A DNA stretch of 64,000 nt from Thermomicrobiales bacterium. GTDB taxonomy: Bacteria; Chloroflexota; Chloroflexia; Thermomicrobiales; UBA6265. This document shows, in pieces, positions 27,158 to 36,725 of the stretch. The translations under genes were made by a program, and so were the position numbers. The notes below the pieces were generated by a model. The model saw only the letters and a list, made by a program, of their open reading frames with translations, had not been told where the DNA came from and made no database searches. Each line of letters begins with the position of its first letter. Position 1 is the stretch's first letter. The DNA is taken from contig JAHBVL010000002.1 in the NCBI GenBank assembly GCA_019637585.1, positions 62,001 through 126,000 of the forward strand, written 5' to 3'.

Positions 27158-29857
27158 TTGACGACCTCTGCTCATAGAACGACCTCCCCGGCCGATCGTC
27201 AGATCGATATGCCTGCGGCTTTCGACCCCATTGGCATCGAGCAACCGATGTACCAGCGGTGGAAAGATGCCGGGTATTTCGCGCCGGAGATCAATCCGGA
27301 TGGCGAGCCGTTCGTCATTGTCATGCCGCCGCCAAATGTGACCGGTGAGCTGCATGTGGGGCATGCCCTGTTCGTCTCCCTGCAGGATCTGATGATTCGC
27401 TGGCGACGGATGTCCGGCGATGCCGCGCTCTGGACACCGGGCGCCGACCACGCCGGTATCGCCGGGCAGTGGGTTGTGGAACGCTTGATTGCGCAGGAGG
27501 GGCTGACGCGTCACGATCTCGGCCGGGAAGCGTTTGTCGAGCGGGTCTGGGAGTACATGGACCGGCTCCGCTACCGGATCGAAGAGCAAACCAGCATTCT
27601 CGGCGCGTCATGCGACTGGAACCGCTACACGTTCACCATGGATGCGGGGCCGTCGAGAGCAGTTCGCACGGTCTTCAAGCACCTCTTCGACAAAGGGCTC
27701 ATCTATCGCGGATCGCGGCTCATCTCCTGGTGTCCACGGTGTATGACGGCGCTGTCCGACCTGGAAGTGGTGCACAAGGAAGTCGAAAGCCATCTCTGGA
27801 GCCTGGCGTACCCGGTCGACGGCGAGCCGGGGCGGTCGATCGTCGTGGCCACGACCCGGCCGGAAACGATGCTGGGCGACACCGCTGTGGCGGTTCATCC
27901 CGACGACGAGCGCTACCAGGATCTGATCGGAAAATCGCTGATCCTGCCGATTCTGGGCCGGCTGATTCCGGTGGTCGCGGACGAGGCGGTCGACCGGGAG
28001 TTCGGTTCAGGAGCGGTCAAGGTCACCCCGGCCCACGATCCGAACGACTTCGAAATCGGCAAACGGCATGACTTGCCGGCGATCGTGATTCTCAATCCGG
28101 ATGGGACGCTGAACGCCAGCGCCGGGCCGTTCGAAGGAATGCAGATCGGTCCGGCTCGTGCTGCCGTGGTCGAACGGTTGGAGGCGGATGGCGCGCTGGT
28201 GGGGATCGTGCCCCACAGCCACGCCGTTGGCCATTGCGATCGTTGCGGAACGGTCGTGCAGCCGACGATCAGCGAACAGTGGTTTGTGTCGATGGATTCG
28301 CTGGCCGCGCCGGCGATCGAAGCGGCCAGATCGGGCGAGCTGCAATTCGTCCCCGAGCGCTTCAAGGGGGTCTACCTGAACTGGATGGAGAACATCCACG
28401 ACTGGTGCATTTCCCGGCAGCTCTGGTGGGGGCATCGCATTCCCGTCTGGTATTGCCAATCGTGCGGCGAGATGATCGTCACGGTCGAGGAGCATCTGGA
28501 GAGCTGTCCGTCCTGCGGTGGGCTGGTGGAGCAGGATCCGGATGTGCTCGATACCTGGTTCAGCTCGGGGCTCTGGCCATTCTCGACGCTCGGATGGCCG
28601 GACGACACCGCCGACCTGCGCCGCTATTACCCGTCCGACGTGATGGAAACGGGATACGAGATTCTCTTTTTCTGGGTCGCCAGGATGGTCTTTTTCGGTC
28701 TCGAGATCATGGGCGAGCTGCCCTTCCACACGGTTTATCTGCACGGAACGGTGCGCGACACCGATGGTCTCAAGATGAGCAAGACGAAGGGCAATGTGCT
28801 CGACCCGACCGAGATTACTGCAACCTATGGAGCGGACGCCCTCCGGTTTGCGTTGGTGACGCAGGGTTCGCCGGGTCTCGACATGCGTCTCAGCATGACC
28901 CTCGTCGAGTCGAGCCGGAATTTCATTAACAAGATGTGGAACGCGACCCGCTTCGCCCTGCGCGCGATCGACGAAGTGGCGGTCGAGATGGCCGCGGATG
29001 GTCCGGCCCGGCCGACTGGTGATCTTGCCCTGGCCGACCGGTGGATCATCAGCCGCCTGGACAGCGTGACGCAGAATGTCGATCGCCTTTTCGGTTCCTA
29101 TCTCTTTGGCGAGGCGGGGCGCCAGCTGCGCGAGTTTGTCTGGTCGGAACTCTGCGACTGGTACATCGAAGCGGCCAAGGTGCGGATGCGGGGAACAGAC
29201 GCGGAGAAGCAGCAGGTGGCGCAAACGCTGGCTTACGTGCTCGAACGGTCGATGAGGCTGCTCCATCCGTTCATGCCGTTTGCCACCGAGGCGATGTGGT
29301 TGTCGCTGCCGCATCAGGGCGAGAGCGTCATGGTGGCGTCCTGGCCGGCCCCGGGAACGCCGGACAAAGAGGCTGAGACCGACTGGAACCGTCTGAGCGA
29401 TCTGGTCGTCAAGATTCGCAATGCGCGAGCCGAAACGGGGATCGAAGCCGGCAAATGGATACCGGCCTCTATTCATGCATCGACGAAACCAGTGGTTTTT
29501 GCCGATTCATCCCGCGAGCTGGTGGCGCTGGCTCGACTCGATGCCGAGGCGTTGGAGATCACCTGTGGAGCCGCTGCGCCAGCCGATGGCGACATCGTCG
29601 TGGTGGGTGAGGACGTGGTGGCGATTCTGCCGTTGTCGGGGTTGGTCGACGTCAACGAGGAACGCGAGCGGCTCCAGAAGGACCTCGAAGAAGCCAAACT
29701 GGAGAAGTCCCGGGCGGAGGCGCAGCTGGGCAATGCCAGCTTCGTCGAACGCGCTCCCGCCCAGGTGGTTCAGGTGCAGCGCGACCGTCTGGCCGGCGCC
29801 ATCGACAAGATCGCCGTTCTGAATGCCCGGTTGGATGAGCTTGCCCGACTCTCCTGA
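27158..29857 (+). CDS. valS: Valine-tRNA ligase
   Basis: Class Ia synthetase charging tRNA-Val with editing of mischarged threonine. Starting at TTG 27158 (AAGGA about nine bases upstream) gives 899 residues; ATG 27209 is an alternative. HIGH motif HVGHAL (66-71) within PPPNVTGELHVGHAL, then the family stretch WTPGADHAGIAGQWVVER; KMSKS motif KMSKTKGN at 539-546. Metal-binding pairs CDRCG and CQSCG...CPSCGG are inserted near the editing and connective regions. The C-terminal coiled-coil arm (VNEERERLQKDLEEAKLEKSRAEAQ) is typical of ValRS. Overlaps mpg by 35 bases or less. Confidence 0.97.
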   Translation: MTTSAHRTTSPADRQIDMPAAFDPIGIEQPMYQRWKDAGYFAPEINPDGEPFVIVMPPPNVTGELHVGHALFVSLQDLMIRWRRMSGDAALWTPGADHAGIAGQWVVERLIAQEGLTRHDLGREAFVERVWEYMDRLRYRIEEQTSILGASCDWNRYTFTMDAGPSRAVRTVFKHLFDKGLIYRGSRLISWCPRCMTALSDLEVVHKEVESHLWSLAYPVDGEPGRSIVVATTRPETMLGDTAVAVHPDDERYQDLIGKSLILPILGRLIPVVADEAVDREFGSGAVKVTPAHDPNDFEIGKRHDLPAIVILNPDGTLNASAGPFEGMQIGPARAAVVERLEADGALVGIVPHSHAVGHCDRCGTVVQPTISEQWFVSMDSLAAPAIEAARSGELQFVPERFKGVYLNWMENIHDWCISRQLWWGHRIPVWYCQSCGEMIVTVEEHLESCPSCGGLVEQDPDVLDTWFSSGLWPFSTLGWPDDTADLRRYYPSDVMETGYEILFFWVARMVFFGLEIMGELPFHTVYLHGTVRDTDGLKMSKTKGNVLDPTEITATYGADALRFALVTQGSPGLDMRLSMTLVESSRNFINKMWNATRFALRAIDEVAVEMAADGPARPTGDLALADRWIISRLDSVTQNVDRLFGSYLFGEAGRQLREFVWSELCDWYIEAAKVRMRGTDAEKQQVAQTLAYVLERSMRLLHPFMPFATEAMWLSLPHQGESVMVASWPAPGTPDKEAETDWNRLSDLVVKIRNARAETGIEAGKWIPASIHASTKPVVFADSSRELVALARLDAEALEITCGAAAPADGDIVVVGEDVVAILPLSGLVDVNEERERLQKDLEEAKLEKSRAEAQLGNASFVERAPAQVVQVQRDRLAGAIDKIAVLNARLDELARLS

Positions 29858-30488
29858 CGTCCGGCTGGGGCGTTCGTTTTACGCGCGCCCGACCGATCTG
29901 GTGGCGAAGGATCTCCTCGGTTGCACGCTAGTTTTGGTGGACAACGGGGTGACGCTGGCCGGGCGCATCGTGGAAACCGAAGCCTATCTCGGGAGCCACG
30001 ATCTGGCCTCACACGCCGCCATGTATGAACGGGGTCGCGAATCGCTGAGCCAGTCGCCAGGGTCGGTCTATATCTATCGCGCCTATGGTATCCACATGAT
30101 GTTCAACATCGTGGCCAAAGGAACCGACGCCCAGCATGGCGCTCTGCTGATCAGAGCGGTCGAGCCGGTCGAGGGTCTCGCCTTGATGGCCGAACGACGG
30201 GGCAGAGAGCGACCGCAGGAGTTCGCCTCCGGTCCTGGGAAGCTCTGCCAGGCGTTCGGGTTCACGCTGGCAGACCATATGCGCGATCTGGCAACCGACT
30301 CGACACTCTGGATCGAACCGGGTGAAGCGCCGGAGCAGGTGCTCGTCAGTCCACGCATTGGCATCAGCCGGTCGGCCGATCTGATGCTCCGTTTCTTCGA
30401 TCCAGCCAGCCGGGCTGTCTCCGGCAGCCGTCGCGGTTTAGACTGGCGTGACGTGGCCGGAGAGGCTACCGACCGACCTGTGCGCTAG
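29823..30488 (+). CDS. 3-methyladenine DNA glycosylase (AAG/MPG family)
   Basis: Excises alkylated and deaminated purines, starting base-excision repair. 221 residues from ATG 29823; ATG 29835 is equally possible, both overlapping the end of valS. Family motifs: LGRSFYARPTDLVAKDLLG at the start, the catalytic Glu in GRIVETEAYLGSHDLASHA, the DNA-intercalating tyrosine region VYIYRAYGIHMMFNIVA, and ASGPGKLCQAFG near the base-binding pocket. It sits 15 bases before mutL, so two repair genes are co-transcribed behind valS. Confidence 0.93.
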   Translation: MPGWMSLPDSPDVRLGRSFYARPTDLVAKDLLGCTLVLVDNGVTLAGRIVETEAYLGSHDLASHAAMYERGRESLSQSPGSVYIYRAYGIHMMFNIVAKGTDAQHGALLIRAVEPVEGLALMAERRGRERPQEFASGPGKLCQAFGFTLADHMRDLATDSTLWIEPGEAPEQVLVSPRIGISRSADLMLRFFDPASRAVSGSRRGLDWRDVAGEATDRPVR

Positions 30489-30503
30489 TCCCCGCGAGCG
30501 ATC

Positions 30504-32234
30504 ATGGCCATCCGCCAACTCGACTCTCTCACAATCGGAAAAATCGCTGCTGGAGAAGTCATCGAGCGTCCGGCATCGGCGGCCAAGGAGCTCGTCGAAA
30601 ACGCTCTCGATGCCGGCGCGACCCGTATTCGGGTGGCCATTGAAGGAGGCGGCACGACACGCATCGAGGTTGTGGACAATGGCTGCGGTATCGCCCCCGA
30701 ACAGCTGCCGCTGGCGCTTTCCCGCCACGCCACATCCAAACTGTCGGCGTTCGAGGATCTCGACAGTCTGCGGACCCTCGGGTTTCGCGGCGAGGCGCTG
30801 CCGAGTATCGGCGCCGTGTCGCACCTGGTGTTGCGTAGCCGTGCCGCCGGCGAAGAAACGGGATATCAAGCGGTCGTTTCGTTTGGCGATTCCCGGCAGA
30901 TCGCGCCAGTTGCCGCTCCGGAAGGGACGACGGTCGTGGTCGCCGACCTCTTCGAGAATGTGCCGGCCCGGCGAAAGTTCCTGAGAAAGCCATCGACGGA
31001 AACTGCGGCGATCCAGCGGGCGATCGAAGCCTATGCACTGGCCAACCCTGGCGTGGCGTTTCATCTGGAGATCGAGGGCCGTAAGGTCTTTTCCACGCAG
31101 GGAGACGGAGACCCGCTGTCGGCCGCGGTCACGGTGCTCGGCAGCGACGTGGGCAACGCGGCAATGCCATTGGCCGGATTGGACGAATCGGCGCGTGTCG
31201 AGGGTGTGCGAGCCACAGGATGGATCTGCGCGCCCTCAGTGAATCGGGCCACCAGGCGAAGCATCGTCCTGTTCGTCAATGGCCGCTGGATTCAGAATCG
31301 GACATTGACCTACGCACTGGAGGAGGCGTACCACACCCTCTTGATGGTGGGGCGCCATCCCGTGGCGATGATCTCGATCGAGGTCGATCCGTCGCAGGTC
31401 GATGTGAACGTCCATCCAACGAAAGCGGAAGTGAAATTCGTCGACGAGCGATCGGTGGCCCGGGCCGTGGCCAGAGCGGTGCATGCGACGTTGGCGACGA
31501 TGCCGCAACCTGGCGTGCCGCGCATCGCATTCGCCGATCAGGGTCTGGTGCGGTTCCTGCCGCAACCGCAGTCGTTGCCGCAGACCGGGTGGATTGCTCC
31601 CGCGCCGGTTGGACGGTTCGAGCCGTACTCGTCGGAACCCCCGCAGCAGATCATCAGGCGGGATCTGCCGGTTCTGCGCGTGCTCGGTCAGGCGGGAGCG
31701 ACCTACATCATCGCCGAGGGTCCTGAAGGGATCTATCTGATCGATCAGCATGCCGCGCACGAGCGAATTCTTTACGAGCGGTTTCAGACGAAGCTGGTGG
31801 CTGGTGAGGTGGAACGCCAGCCGATGCTCGACCCGGTAGTGATCGATCTGGCTCCGGAAGAGGTGGCGATCGTCGAAAAGTCGATCGATGAACTCCGGCA
31901 GCTCGGATTCGAGATCGAATCGTTCGGCGACCAGTCGATCGTTGTGCGGAGTGTGCCAACCTCGGTGATTGGGTCGGACATTCCCGAGCGCATCCGGCTC
32001 ATTCTGGGCGAGCTGGCCGAGGGAGGGGCCGGCAACTCCTGGCTCGATTCGGTGGCGATCAGCGTGGCCTGCCACACCTCGATCCGGGCGGGACAAACGC
32101 TCTCCCTCTCCGAGATGCGCGAGCTCGTCCAGCAGCTGGAACAGACCCAGCACCCCCGGGCCTGCGGTCACGGCCGCCCGACGATGCTGCAGCTGACGCA
32201 GGACGAGCTCGAAAAGCAGTTCGGCAGGAAGTAG
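30504..32234 (+). CDS. mutL: DNA mismatch repair protein MutL
   Basis: GHKL ATPase that couples mismatch recognition by MutS to strand incision. 576 residues. The N-terminal ATPase motifs are IAAGEVIERPASAAKELVENALDAG, VVDNGCGI, and LGFRGEALPSIGAVS; the transducer domain has VNVHPTKAEVKF. The C-terminal domain keeps the endonuclease motif DQHAAHERILYE and a CGHGRP zinc-site segment, so this MutL is predicted to nick DNA itself, as in bacteria lacking MutH. No mutS is in the window. It converges on the regulator gene with a 23-base gap. Confidence 0.97.
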   Translation: MAIRQLDSLTIGKIAAGEVIERPASAAKELVENALDAGATRIRVAIEGGGTTRIEVVDNGCGIAPEQLPLALSRHATSKLSAFEDLDSLRTLGFRGEALPSIGAVSHLVLRSRAAGEETGYQAVVSFGDSRQIAPVAAPEGTTVVVADLFENVPARRKFLRKPSTETAAIQRAIEAYALANPGVAFHLEIEGRKVFSTQGDGDPLSAAVTVLGSDVGNAAMPLAGLDESARVEGVRATGWICAPSVNRATRRSIVLFVNGRWIQNRTLTYALEEAYHTLLMVGRHPVAMISIEVDPSQVDVNVHPTKAEVKFVDERSVARAVARAVHATLATMPQPGVPRIAFADQGLVRFLPQPQSLPQTGWIAPAPVGRFEPYSSEPPQQIIRRDLPVLRVLGQAGATYIIAEGPEGIYLIDQHAAHERILYERFQTKLVAGEVERQPMLDPVVIDLAPEEVAIVEKSIDELRQLGFEIESFGDQSIVVRSVPTSVIGSDIPERIRLILGELAEGGAGNSWLDSVAISVACHTSIRAGQTLSLSEMRELVQQLEQTQHPRACGHGRPTMLQLTQDELEKQFGRK

Positions 32235-32257
32235 GAACAGGCGACGGATTTCCGGGG

Positions 32258-32971
32258 TCAGCGGATGGCGCGCAGGCGTTGCTCGGGTTCGGGATAGTCG
32301 TCCAGCTTGATCCAGCCATGTTTCAGAGCGTAGATCACGGCCTGGGTGCGGTCGTTGACAGCGAGTTTCCTGAGAATCGACGTAATGTGATTCTTAACGG
32401 TCTGATCGGAGATGCCGAGGCTGAAAGCGATCTCCTTGTTGCTGTTGCCTTGAGCGACGCAATCGAGAATCTCGATCTCACGCGGAGTGAGGGGCGAGAA
32501 GACGCCGTCGGCGGTCTCGTCGAGAACTGCCAGCTCGCGGAACTGATTCAGCACGCGAGAGGCCACATGCGGCCGGGAAAGAACGCTGTCGTTGATCAGA
32601 TAGTTGCCGGCCGCGACCGAACGGATCAGCTCGGCAAGCTCCGGTCCGCTGATCTGTTTCGGAGCGTAGGCGGCGGCGCCGGCTCGAATCGCCTGAAAGA
32701 GCTGCTCGTCGTCGGCGAATTCGGTCAGGATGAGCACGGCGGTCTGCGGGAAGCGGCGGCGCAGCTGGCGGGTGAGCTCGATACCCGATTCTGTGCCGAG
32801 ATCGGCGTCCACCAGGATCACATCGGGAGTGGCGGTGTCGATGGCGGCATATGCTTCAGCGCTGGTAGCCGCTTCGGCGACGATCAGGAGATCGGGTTCC
32901 GAGGAGAATCCGGCCACGATACCGCGTCGAAATAGAGGATGGTCGTCGACGATGACCAGCCGGACTCGCAT
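32258..32971 (-). CDS. NarL/LuxR-family response regulator
   Basis: Two-component transcription regulator of 237 residues. The receiver domain (1-120) has the acidic pair DD (9-10) in VIVDDHPLF, the phosphoacceptor D55 in ILVDADLG, T in LILTEF and K in AYAPKQ. The C-terminal LuxR HTH (about 160-225) reads LTPREIEILDCVAQGNSNKEIAFSLGISDQTVKNHITSILRKL. No sensor kinase is adjacent; the GAF kinase at 11747 is an unproven candidate partner. Confidence 0.95.
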   Translation of the reverse strand: MRVRLVIVDDHPLFRRGIVAGFSSEPDLLIVAEAATSAEAYAAIDTATPDVILVDADLGTESGIELTRQLRRRFPQTAVLILTEFADDEQLFQAIRAGAAAYAPKQISGPELAELIRSVAAGNYLINDSVLSRPHVASRVLNQFRELAVLDETADGVFSPLTPREIEILDCVAQGNSNKEIAFSLGISDQTVKNHITSILRKLAVNDRTQAVIYALKHGWIKLDDYPEPEQRLRAIR

Positions 32972-33105
32972 GGAGGCTCCTCACATTGGCAGCCAGAACG
33001 GCTCACGCAAAGTGTACGTACACACCAGCTCCGCTGCAATCTCAGCTGAGAGCTGACGTACCGGCGGTGGCTCCGGCCTGGCTCCGCCGTAGTCGCTTAT
33101 GCAGC

Positions 33106-33879
33106 CTAGTCGTAGAGACCCCGCAGGTCGTTCAATTTCACTTTGAGAACATCAGTCAGGTTCGTGACCGTGTCGTTCACCGGGCTGACCTTGCTGTTCT
33201 CGCCGAATGTCCACTTCACCGGAATGACTTTGATCGCATACCGGCGCCGCCGGGCGATGACCAGCAGTTCGACATCGAAGGCGGTGACGCGGGCGCCAGT
33301 CGTTTCTGCTTCGCCGGCGTAGAGGCGCGACGACCGGAAGAGGTCCCTGGCCGCCTGTTTCGTGAACATCTTGAAACCGCACTGTGTGTCCTGGATACCG
33401 GGCAGGAGAAGCACTCGCACGATGCCGTTGAACACACGACCCATGACGTGGCGGAGCTGTGGCTCACCGATCCGGTCGGCTCCGGCGCCTTCGCGGGAAC
33501 CGATGACGATGTCAAATCCCTCGGCGATCGCGGCCCGGAATGGTTCGAGAAAGGTGATCGGCGTCGCCAGATCGGCGTCAGTGAAGACGACCAGGTCGTT
33601 TCGAGCCGCGCCGACCCCTCGCCGCACCGCCGCTGCCTTGCCCGCGTGGGGGATATCGATCACCCGGATGCGTGAGGATCGCGTTTCCCAGGAATGGGCG
33701 CGGGAGGATGTATCGTCGGTGCTGCCGTCGTTGACGATAAGCAGTTCGGATTCGTACGGCTGGGCATCGAGGTAGGCGAGCACCGCTTCGATCGTGCCGT
33801 CGATTCGTGCCGATTCGTTATAGGTGGGAATGACGACGGAGAGAGACGGCTCCGATTGGACTGGTCCCTGGTTTTGCAC
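33106..33879 (-). CDS. GT2-family glycosyltransferase (dolichyl-phosphate glucosyltransferase/ALG5-like)
   Basis: GT-A fold transferase, probably adding a sugar to a polyprenyl phosphate at the membrane. GTG 33879 gives 257 residues; a longer frame reaches GTG 34002 but a good promoter lies between, which argues for the shorter one. Motifs: LSVVIPTYNESARI, LLIVNDGSTDDTSS, HAGKAAAVRRGVGAARNDLVVFTDADLATPI (DxD), DIVIGSREGAGADRI, and the acceptor-side DTQCGFKMFTKQAARDLF, typical of ALG5/YfdH-like enzymes. No C-terminal TM segments. It is separated from the main polysaccharide operon by 13 kb but could serve it. Confidence 0.9.
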   Translation of the reverse strand: MQNQGPVQSEPSLSVVIPTYNESARIDGTIEAVLAYLDAQPYESELLIVNDGSTDDTSSRAHSWETRSSRIRVIDIPHAGKAAAVRRGVGAARNDLVVFTDADLATPITFLEPFRAAIAEGFDIVIGSREGAGADRIGEPQLRHVMGRVFNGIVRVLLLPGIQDTQCGFKMFTKQAARDLFRSSRLYAGEAETTGARVTAFDVELLVIARRRRYAIKVIPVKWTFGENSKVSPVNDTVTNLTDVLKVKLNDLRGLYD

Positions 33880-33921
33880 GCGCCAGCCGCTCCCGGATGG
33901 AATCCGCCACAACAGGGCGCA

Positions 33922-33950
33922 ATCGTAGCATTGCCCGCGTGGGGCAACAA
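33922..33950 (-). promoter_or_regulatory. Promoter of the GT2 glycosyltransferase gene
   Basis: Minus strand TTGTTG (33950-33945), 17-base spacer, TACGAT (33927-33922) with TGC directly before it: an extended -10 with a recognisable -35. It lies about 43 bases before GTG 33879. Confidence 0.65.
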
Positions 33951-34052
33951 AAGTGCTTGGCGGCTCCTGTAGAATGGCCAGCGACGGCGTATTTTGCGAC
34001 ACACTCCCGCTTTGCGAAGCTCGGGTGTCTCGCTCCGGAAGAGGACGGACGC

Positions 34053-34904
34053 ATGCTCGAGCTTGGCTCGCATATTTCAGTTGCCGGCGGTGTGGACAAA
34101 GCCATCGATCGGGCTGAACCCCTCGAGATCACATCGATTCAGATCTTCACCAAGAACGCGAACCAGTGGGCGGCCAAACCGCTCGACCCGGCGGTCGTTG
34201 ACCGGTTCCAGGAGAAGGTCGCGGCGTCTCCGATCAAAACGGTCGTGGCTCACGACTCCTATTTGATCAATATCGCGTCACCGGACGAAGCGGCGTGGGA
34301 GAAGTCGCTCAATGCGCTGAAGATCGAGCTCGATCGTTGCGATATTCTCGGCGTTCACCATCTCGTTTCCCATCCGGGCGCGCATTCGGGGAGTGGTGTG
34401 GAGGCGGGGATCGACCGGGTCGCAGCCGCGGTGAATCGCATTCATGCCGAAATGCCGGACGGCAAGGCAACGCTGGCCATCGAAACAACGGCGGGGCAAG
34501 GCACGACCCTGGGGCGTTCGTTCGAGGAGATCGCCGAGATGATCGACAAGATCGAGGACAAAGCCCGCGTCACGGTCTGCCTCGATACCTGCCACATCTT
34601 CGCCGCGGGATATGATCTTCGCACGCCCGAGGAGTACGCCAGAACGATCAAGCATTTCGACGATGTGATCGGATTGGCCTTCCTGTCGGTCATCCACCTG
34701 AACGATTCGCTCAAGCCATTTGCCAGCCATCGCGACCGTCACGCCCACATCGGACAGGGGGAGCTCGGTCTCGAGTCGTTCCGGCATGTGATGAATGATC
34801 CGCTGCTCGACGGGCTCCCTGGCATTCTGGAAACGGAAAAAGGGGATGACATCACGCTGGACGCGATGAACCTGGCGACGCTGCGATCACTCGTCGCTGT
34901 GTGA
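34053..34904 (+). CDS. nfo: Endonuclease IV (AP endonuclease)
   Basis: Metal-dependent TIM-barrel enzyme that cuts 5' to abasic sites in base-excision repair. ATG 34053, preceded by GAGG, gives 283 residues, the normal size; the open frame upstream is non-coding. Motifs: LGSHISVAGGVDKA, IQIFTKNANQW, VVAHDSYLINIASPD, LVSHPGAHSGSG (zinc His), LAIETTAGQGTTLG (Glu), VCLDTCHIFAAGYDL, VIHLNDSLKPFASHRDRHAHIGQG, and ILETEKGD. All nine zinc-ligand positions appear occupied. A TAGAAT box at 33970-33975 is a weak promoter candidate. Confidence 0.97.
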   Translation: MLELGSHISVAGGVDKAIDRAEPLEITSIQIFTKNANQWAAKPLDPAVVDRFQEKVAASPIKTVVAHDSYLINIASPDEAAWEKSLNALKIELDRCDILGVHHLVSHPGAHSGSGVEAGIDRVAAAVNRIHAEMPDGKATLAIETTAGQGTTLGRSFEEIAEMIDKIEDKARVTVCLDTCHIFAAGYDLRTPEEYARTIKHFDDVIGLAFLSVIHLNDSLKPFASHRDRHAHIGQGELGLESFRHVMNDPLLDGLPGILETEKGDDITLDAMNLATLRSLVAV

Positions 34905-35197
34905 ATCACGTCCGACCACGTTTCCTGACATCGGACGGCGTGTGTGCGGGCGGCAATTGTGGCTCCGTTCCGCACCTTCGGCGCTCCACTCCGCCACCGG
35001 TGGGGACAAGCCACCACCGCTACGGCGTCATGTGAACGGGACAAACCGCCATCGCTACGGGACGCACGCCGCGTAGCGGCGATCCCTTGTGGTCGGTCCT
35101 GAGCGAAGTCGAAGGATGGCCCGGAGGGCCACATATTGGCCGCCACTACGACGGCACGAAGTCAACGGGCCGGGCCGCCACTACGCGTCGGTCGGGC
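34905..35197. repeat. Repeat-rich intergenic stretch without genes
   Basis: Between nfo and the aldehyde dehydrogenase gene. It holds a CGTCCGA/TCGGACG inverted pair just after nfo, a CGCTACG/CGTAGCG inverted pair (about 35054-35081), two copies of GGCCGCCACTACG (near 35139 and 35172), and TGAGCGAAGTCGAAGGATGG (35100-35119), a motif I recognise from intergenic regions of other environmental genomes. I see no coding signal. Confidence 0.55.
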
Positions 35198-36640
35198 TCA
35201 CATCACCCGCTGGCTCTCGAGGCGGTTCACGACCAACAGGCGCATTTCGGTCATGTCTTCGATAGCGTAGCGAAGACCCTCGCGACTGAGCCCCGAATCC
35301 TTGACGCCGCCATAGGGCATATGGTCGATCCGGTAGGTGGGGATGTCGTTGAGGACAACGCCGCCCGCTTCGACATGTTCGAAGGCGTAGAGCGCCCGCT
35401 CCAGATTGTTGGTGAAGATGCCGGCCTGGAGTCCATAAACCGAATCGTTGACCGATTCGATCCCTTCCTTGAACGATTTCACCGGGAAGAGGGTCACCAG
35501 CGGTGCGAATGCCTCTCGGGAGCAGACGAAGGCTTCTTTGGCCGCGTTCTCGATGATCGTCGGCTGCATGAACCGTCCTTCGGCAACACCACCCGTCAGC
35601 ACCGTCGCGCCCGCCTGGACAGCATCCCTGATCCAGCCTTCTGACCGGGCGGCCGCTTTGTCATCGATCATCGGTCCCAAGTCGGTGGCCCGGTCGAGAG
35701 GGTCTCCATAGACGATCTTCTTCGTCTCCGCGATCAGCCGCTCTTTGAAGGTGTCGTAGACATCCTCGTGGACGAAGACGCGCTGAACCGAGATGCAGAC
35801 CTGGCCAGCGTAGGCAAATGCACCCACCCGCACGCGCTGTGCGGCGAAATCGAGATCGGCGTCGTTGTCTACGACAACACCAGCGTTGCCACCGAGCTCG
35901 AGCACAACCTTCTTGCGTCCGGCCCGGGTTTTCATCGCCCAGCCCACATCGGGTGAGCCAGTGAAGGAGAGCAACTTGAAGCGATCATCCTCGACCAGGA
36001 TGTCGCCAACTTCCCGGTTCATCGGCAGAATGCTCACCGCTCCCTCAGGAAGCCCCAGCCCGTCGAGCATCTCGGCGATCATCAACATGACCAATGGATC
36101 GCGCGAGGCAGGTTTGAGCACAATCGGGCAGCCGGCGGCCAGCGCGGGAGCAAGTTTGTGCAGGGCGAGATTGAGAGGGAAGTTGAAAGGCGAGATACCG
36201 GAGACGGGTCCAACCGGAAAGCGGCGGGTGATGCCAAATCGCCCCTTGGAGGAGGGGAGAAGATCGAGCGGCATGACCTCGCCGCTGATTCGTTTGGCTT
36301 CTTCGGCCGCCGTTTCCACGGTGAAGACGCCGCGGTCAGCTTCGACCTCCGCATCGCGGATCGGTTTGCCAGCTTCCAGCGTGATCATTCGGGCGATGGC
36401 ATCCCGATGCTCGCGCATCTTGCGGGCCAGACCGTTCAGCACCGCGACGCGATCGTAAACGGGCGTTGACTTCATCACCTGAAACGCCGACTCGGCAGCT
36501 ACGATCGCCTCTTCGACCTGTGCCACGGACGCCAGATAGGTCGTGCCCACAATGTCGCCGGTATAGGGATTGGTGATATCGATCCTCTCATCAGAGGTGA
36601 CCCACGATCCGGCGAGATAGATTGGGTACTCTTTGGTCAT
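35198..36640 (-). CDS. NAD(P)-dependent aldehyde dehydrogenase
   Basis: 480-residue ALDH-superfamily enzyme oxidising an aldehyde to the acid. ATG 36640 is preceded by AAGGA at a good distance, deciding the start. Motifs: ISPFNFPLNLALHKLAPALAAG (cofactor and oxyanion Asn), VLKPASRDP, LSFTGSPDVGW, the general base Glu in VVLELGGNAGVVV, the nucleophilic Cys in FAYAGQVCISVQRVF, and the C-terminal MPYGGVKDSGLSREG. It resembles the lactaldehyde/GAPN/y4uC group rather than betaine-aldehyde enzymes, but the substrate is not certain. An intrinsic terminator hairpin ends only about 22 bases upstream of the ATG, so expression may depend on read-through. Confidence 0.92.
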   Translation of the reverse strand: MTKEYPIYLAGSWVTSDERIDITNPYTGDIVGTTYLASVAQVEEAIVAAESAFQVMKSTPVYDRVAVLNGLARKMREHRDAIARMITLEAGKPIRDAEVEADRGVFTVETAAEEAKRISGEVMPLDLLPSSKGRFGITRRFPVGPVSGISPFNFPLNLALHKLAPALAAGCPIVLKPASRDPLVMLMIAEMLDGLGLPEGAVSILPMNREVGDILVEDDRFKLLSFTGSPDVGWAMKTRAGRKKVVLELGGNAGVVVDNDADLDFAAQRVRVGAFAYAGQVCISVQRVFVHEDVYDTFKERLIAETKKIVYGDPLDRATDLGPMIDDKAAARSEGWIRDAVQAGATVLTGGVAEGRFMQPTIIENAAKEAFVCSREAFAPLVTLFPVKSFKEGIESVNDSVYGLQAGIFTNNLERALYAFEHVEAGGVVLNDIPTYRIDHMPYGGVKDSGLSREGLRYAIEDMTEMRLLVVNRLESQRVM

Positions 36641-36663
36641 TCCGGCGTCCTTTCGCTGAACAG

Positions 36664-36695
36664 AAAAACGGGACACCTACCGCGCAGGCGTCCCG
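36664..36695 (-). terminator. Intrinsic terminator after nuoI / possible attenuator before the aldehyde dehydrogenase
   Basis: Minus strand CGGGACGCC (36695-36687) pairs along nine positions with GGTGTCCCG (36677-36669, one G-U), loop of nine, then five U. A small ATCAG/CTGAT hairpin precedes it. It lies 31 bases after the nuoI stop and 23 before the aldehyde dehydrogenase ATG. Confidence 0.85.
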
Positions 36696-36725
36696 ATCAG
36701 TTGCTGATAATGGCGTCAGAGCAGA

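Noticed and set aside
35087-35180. Frame containing SFDFAQDRP
   Set aside because: It is a translation of the intergenic TGAGCGAAGTCGAAG repeat and has no start context.
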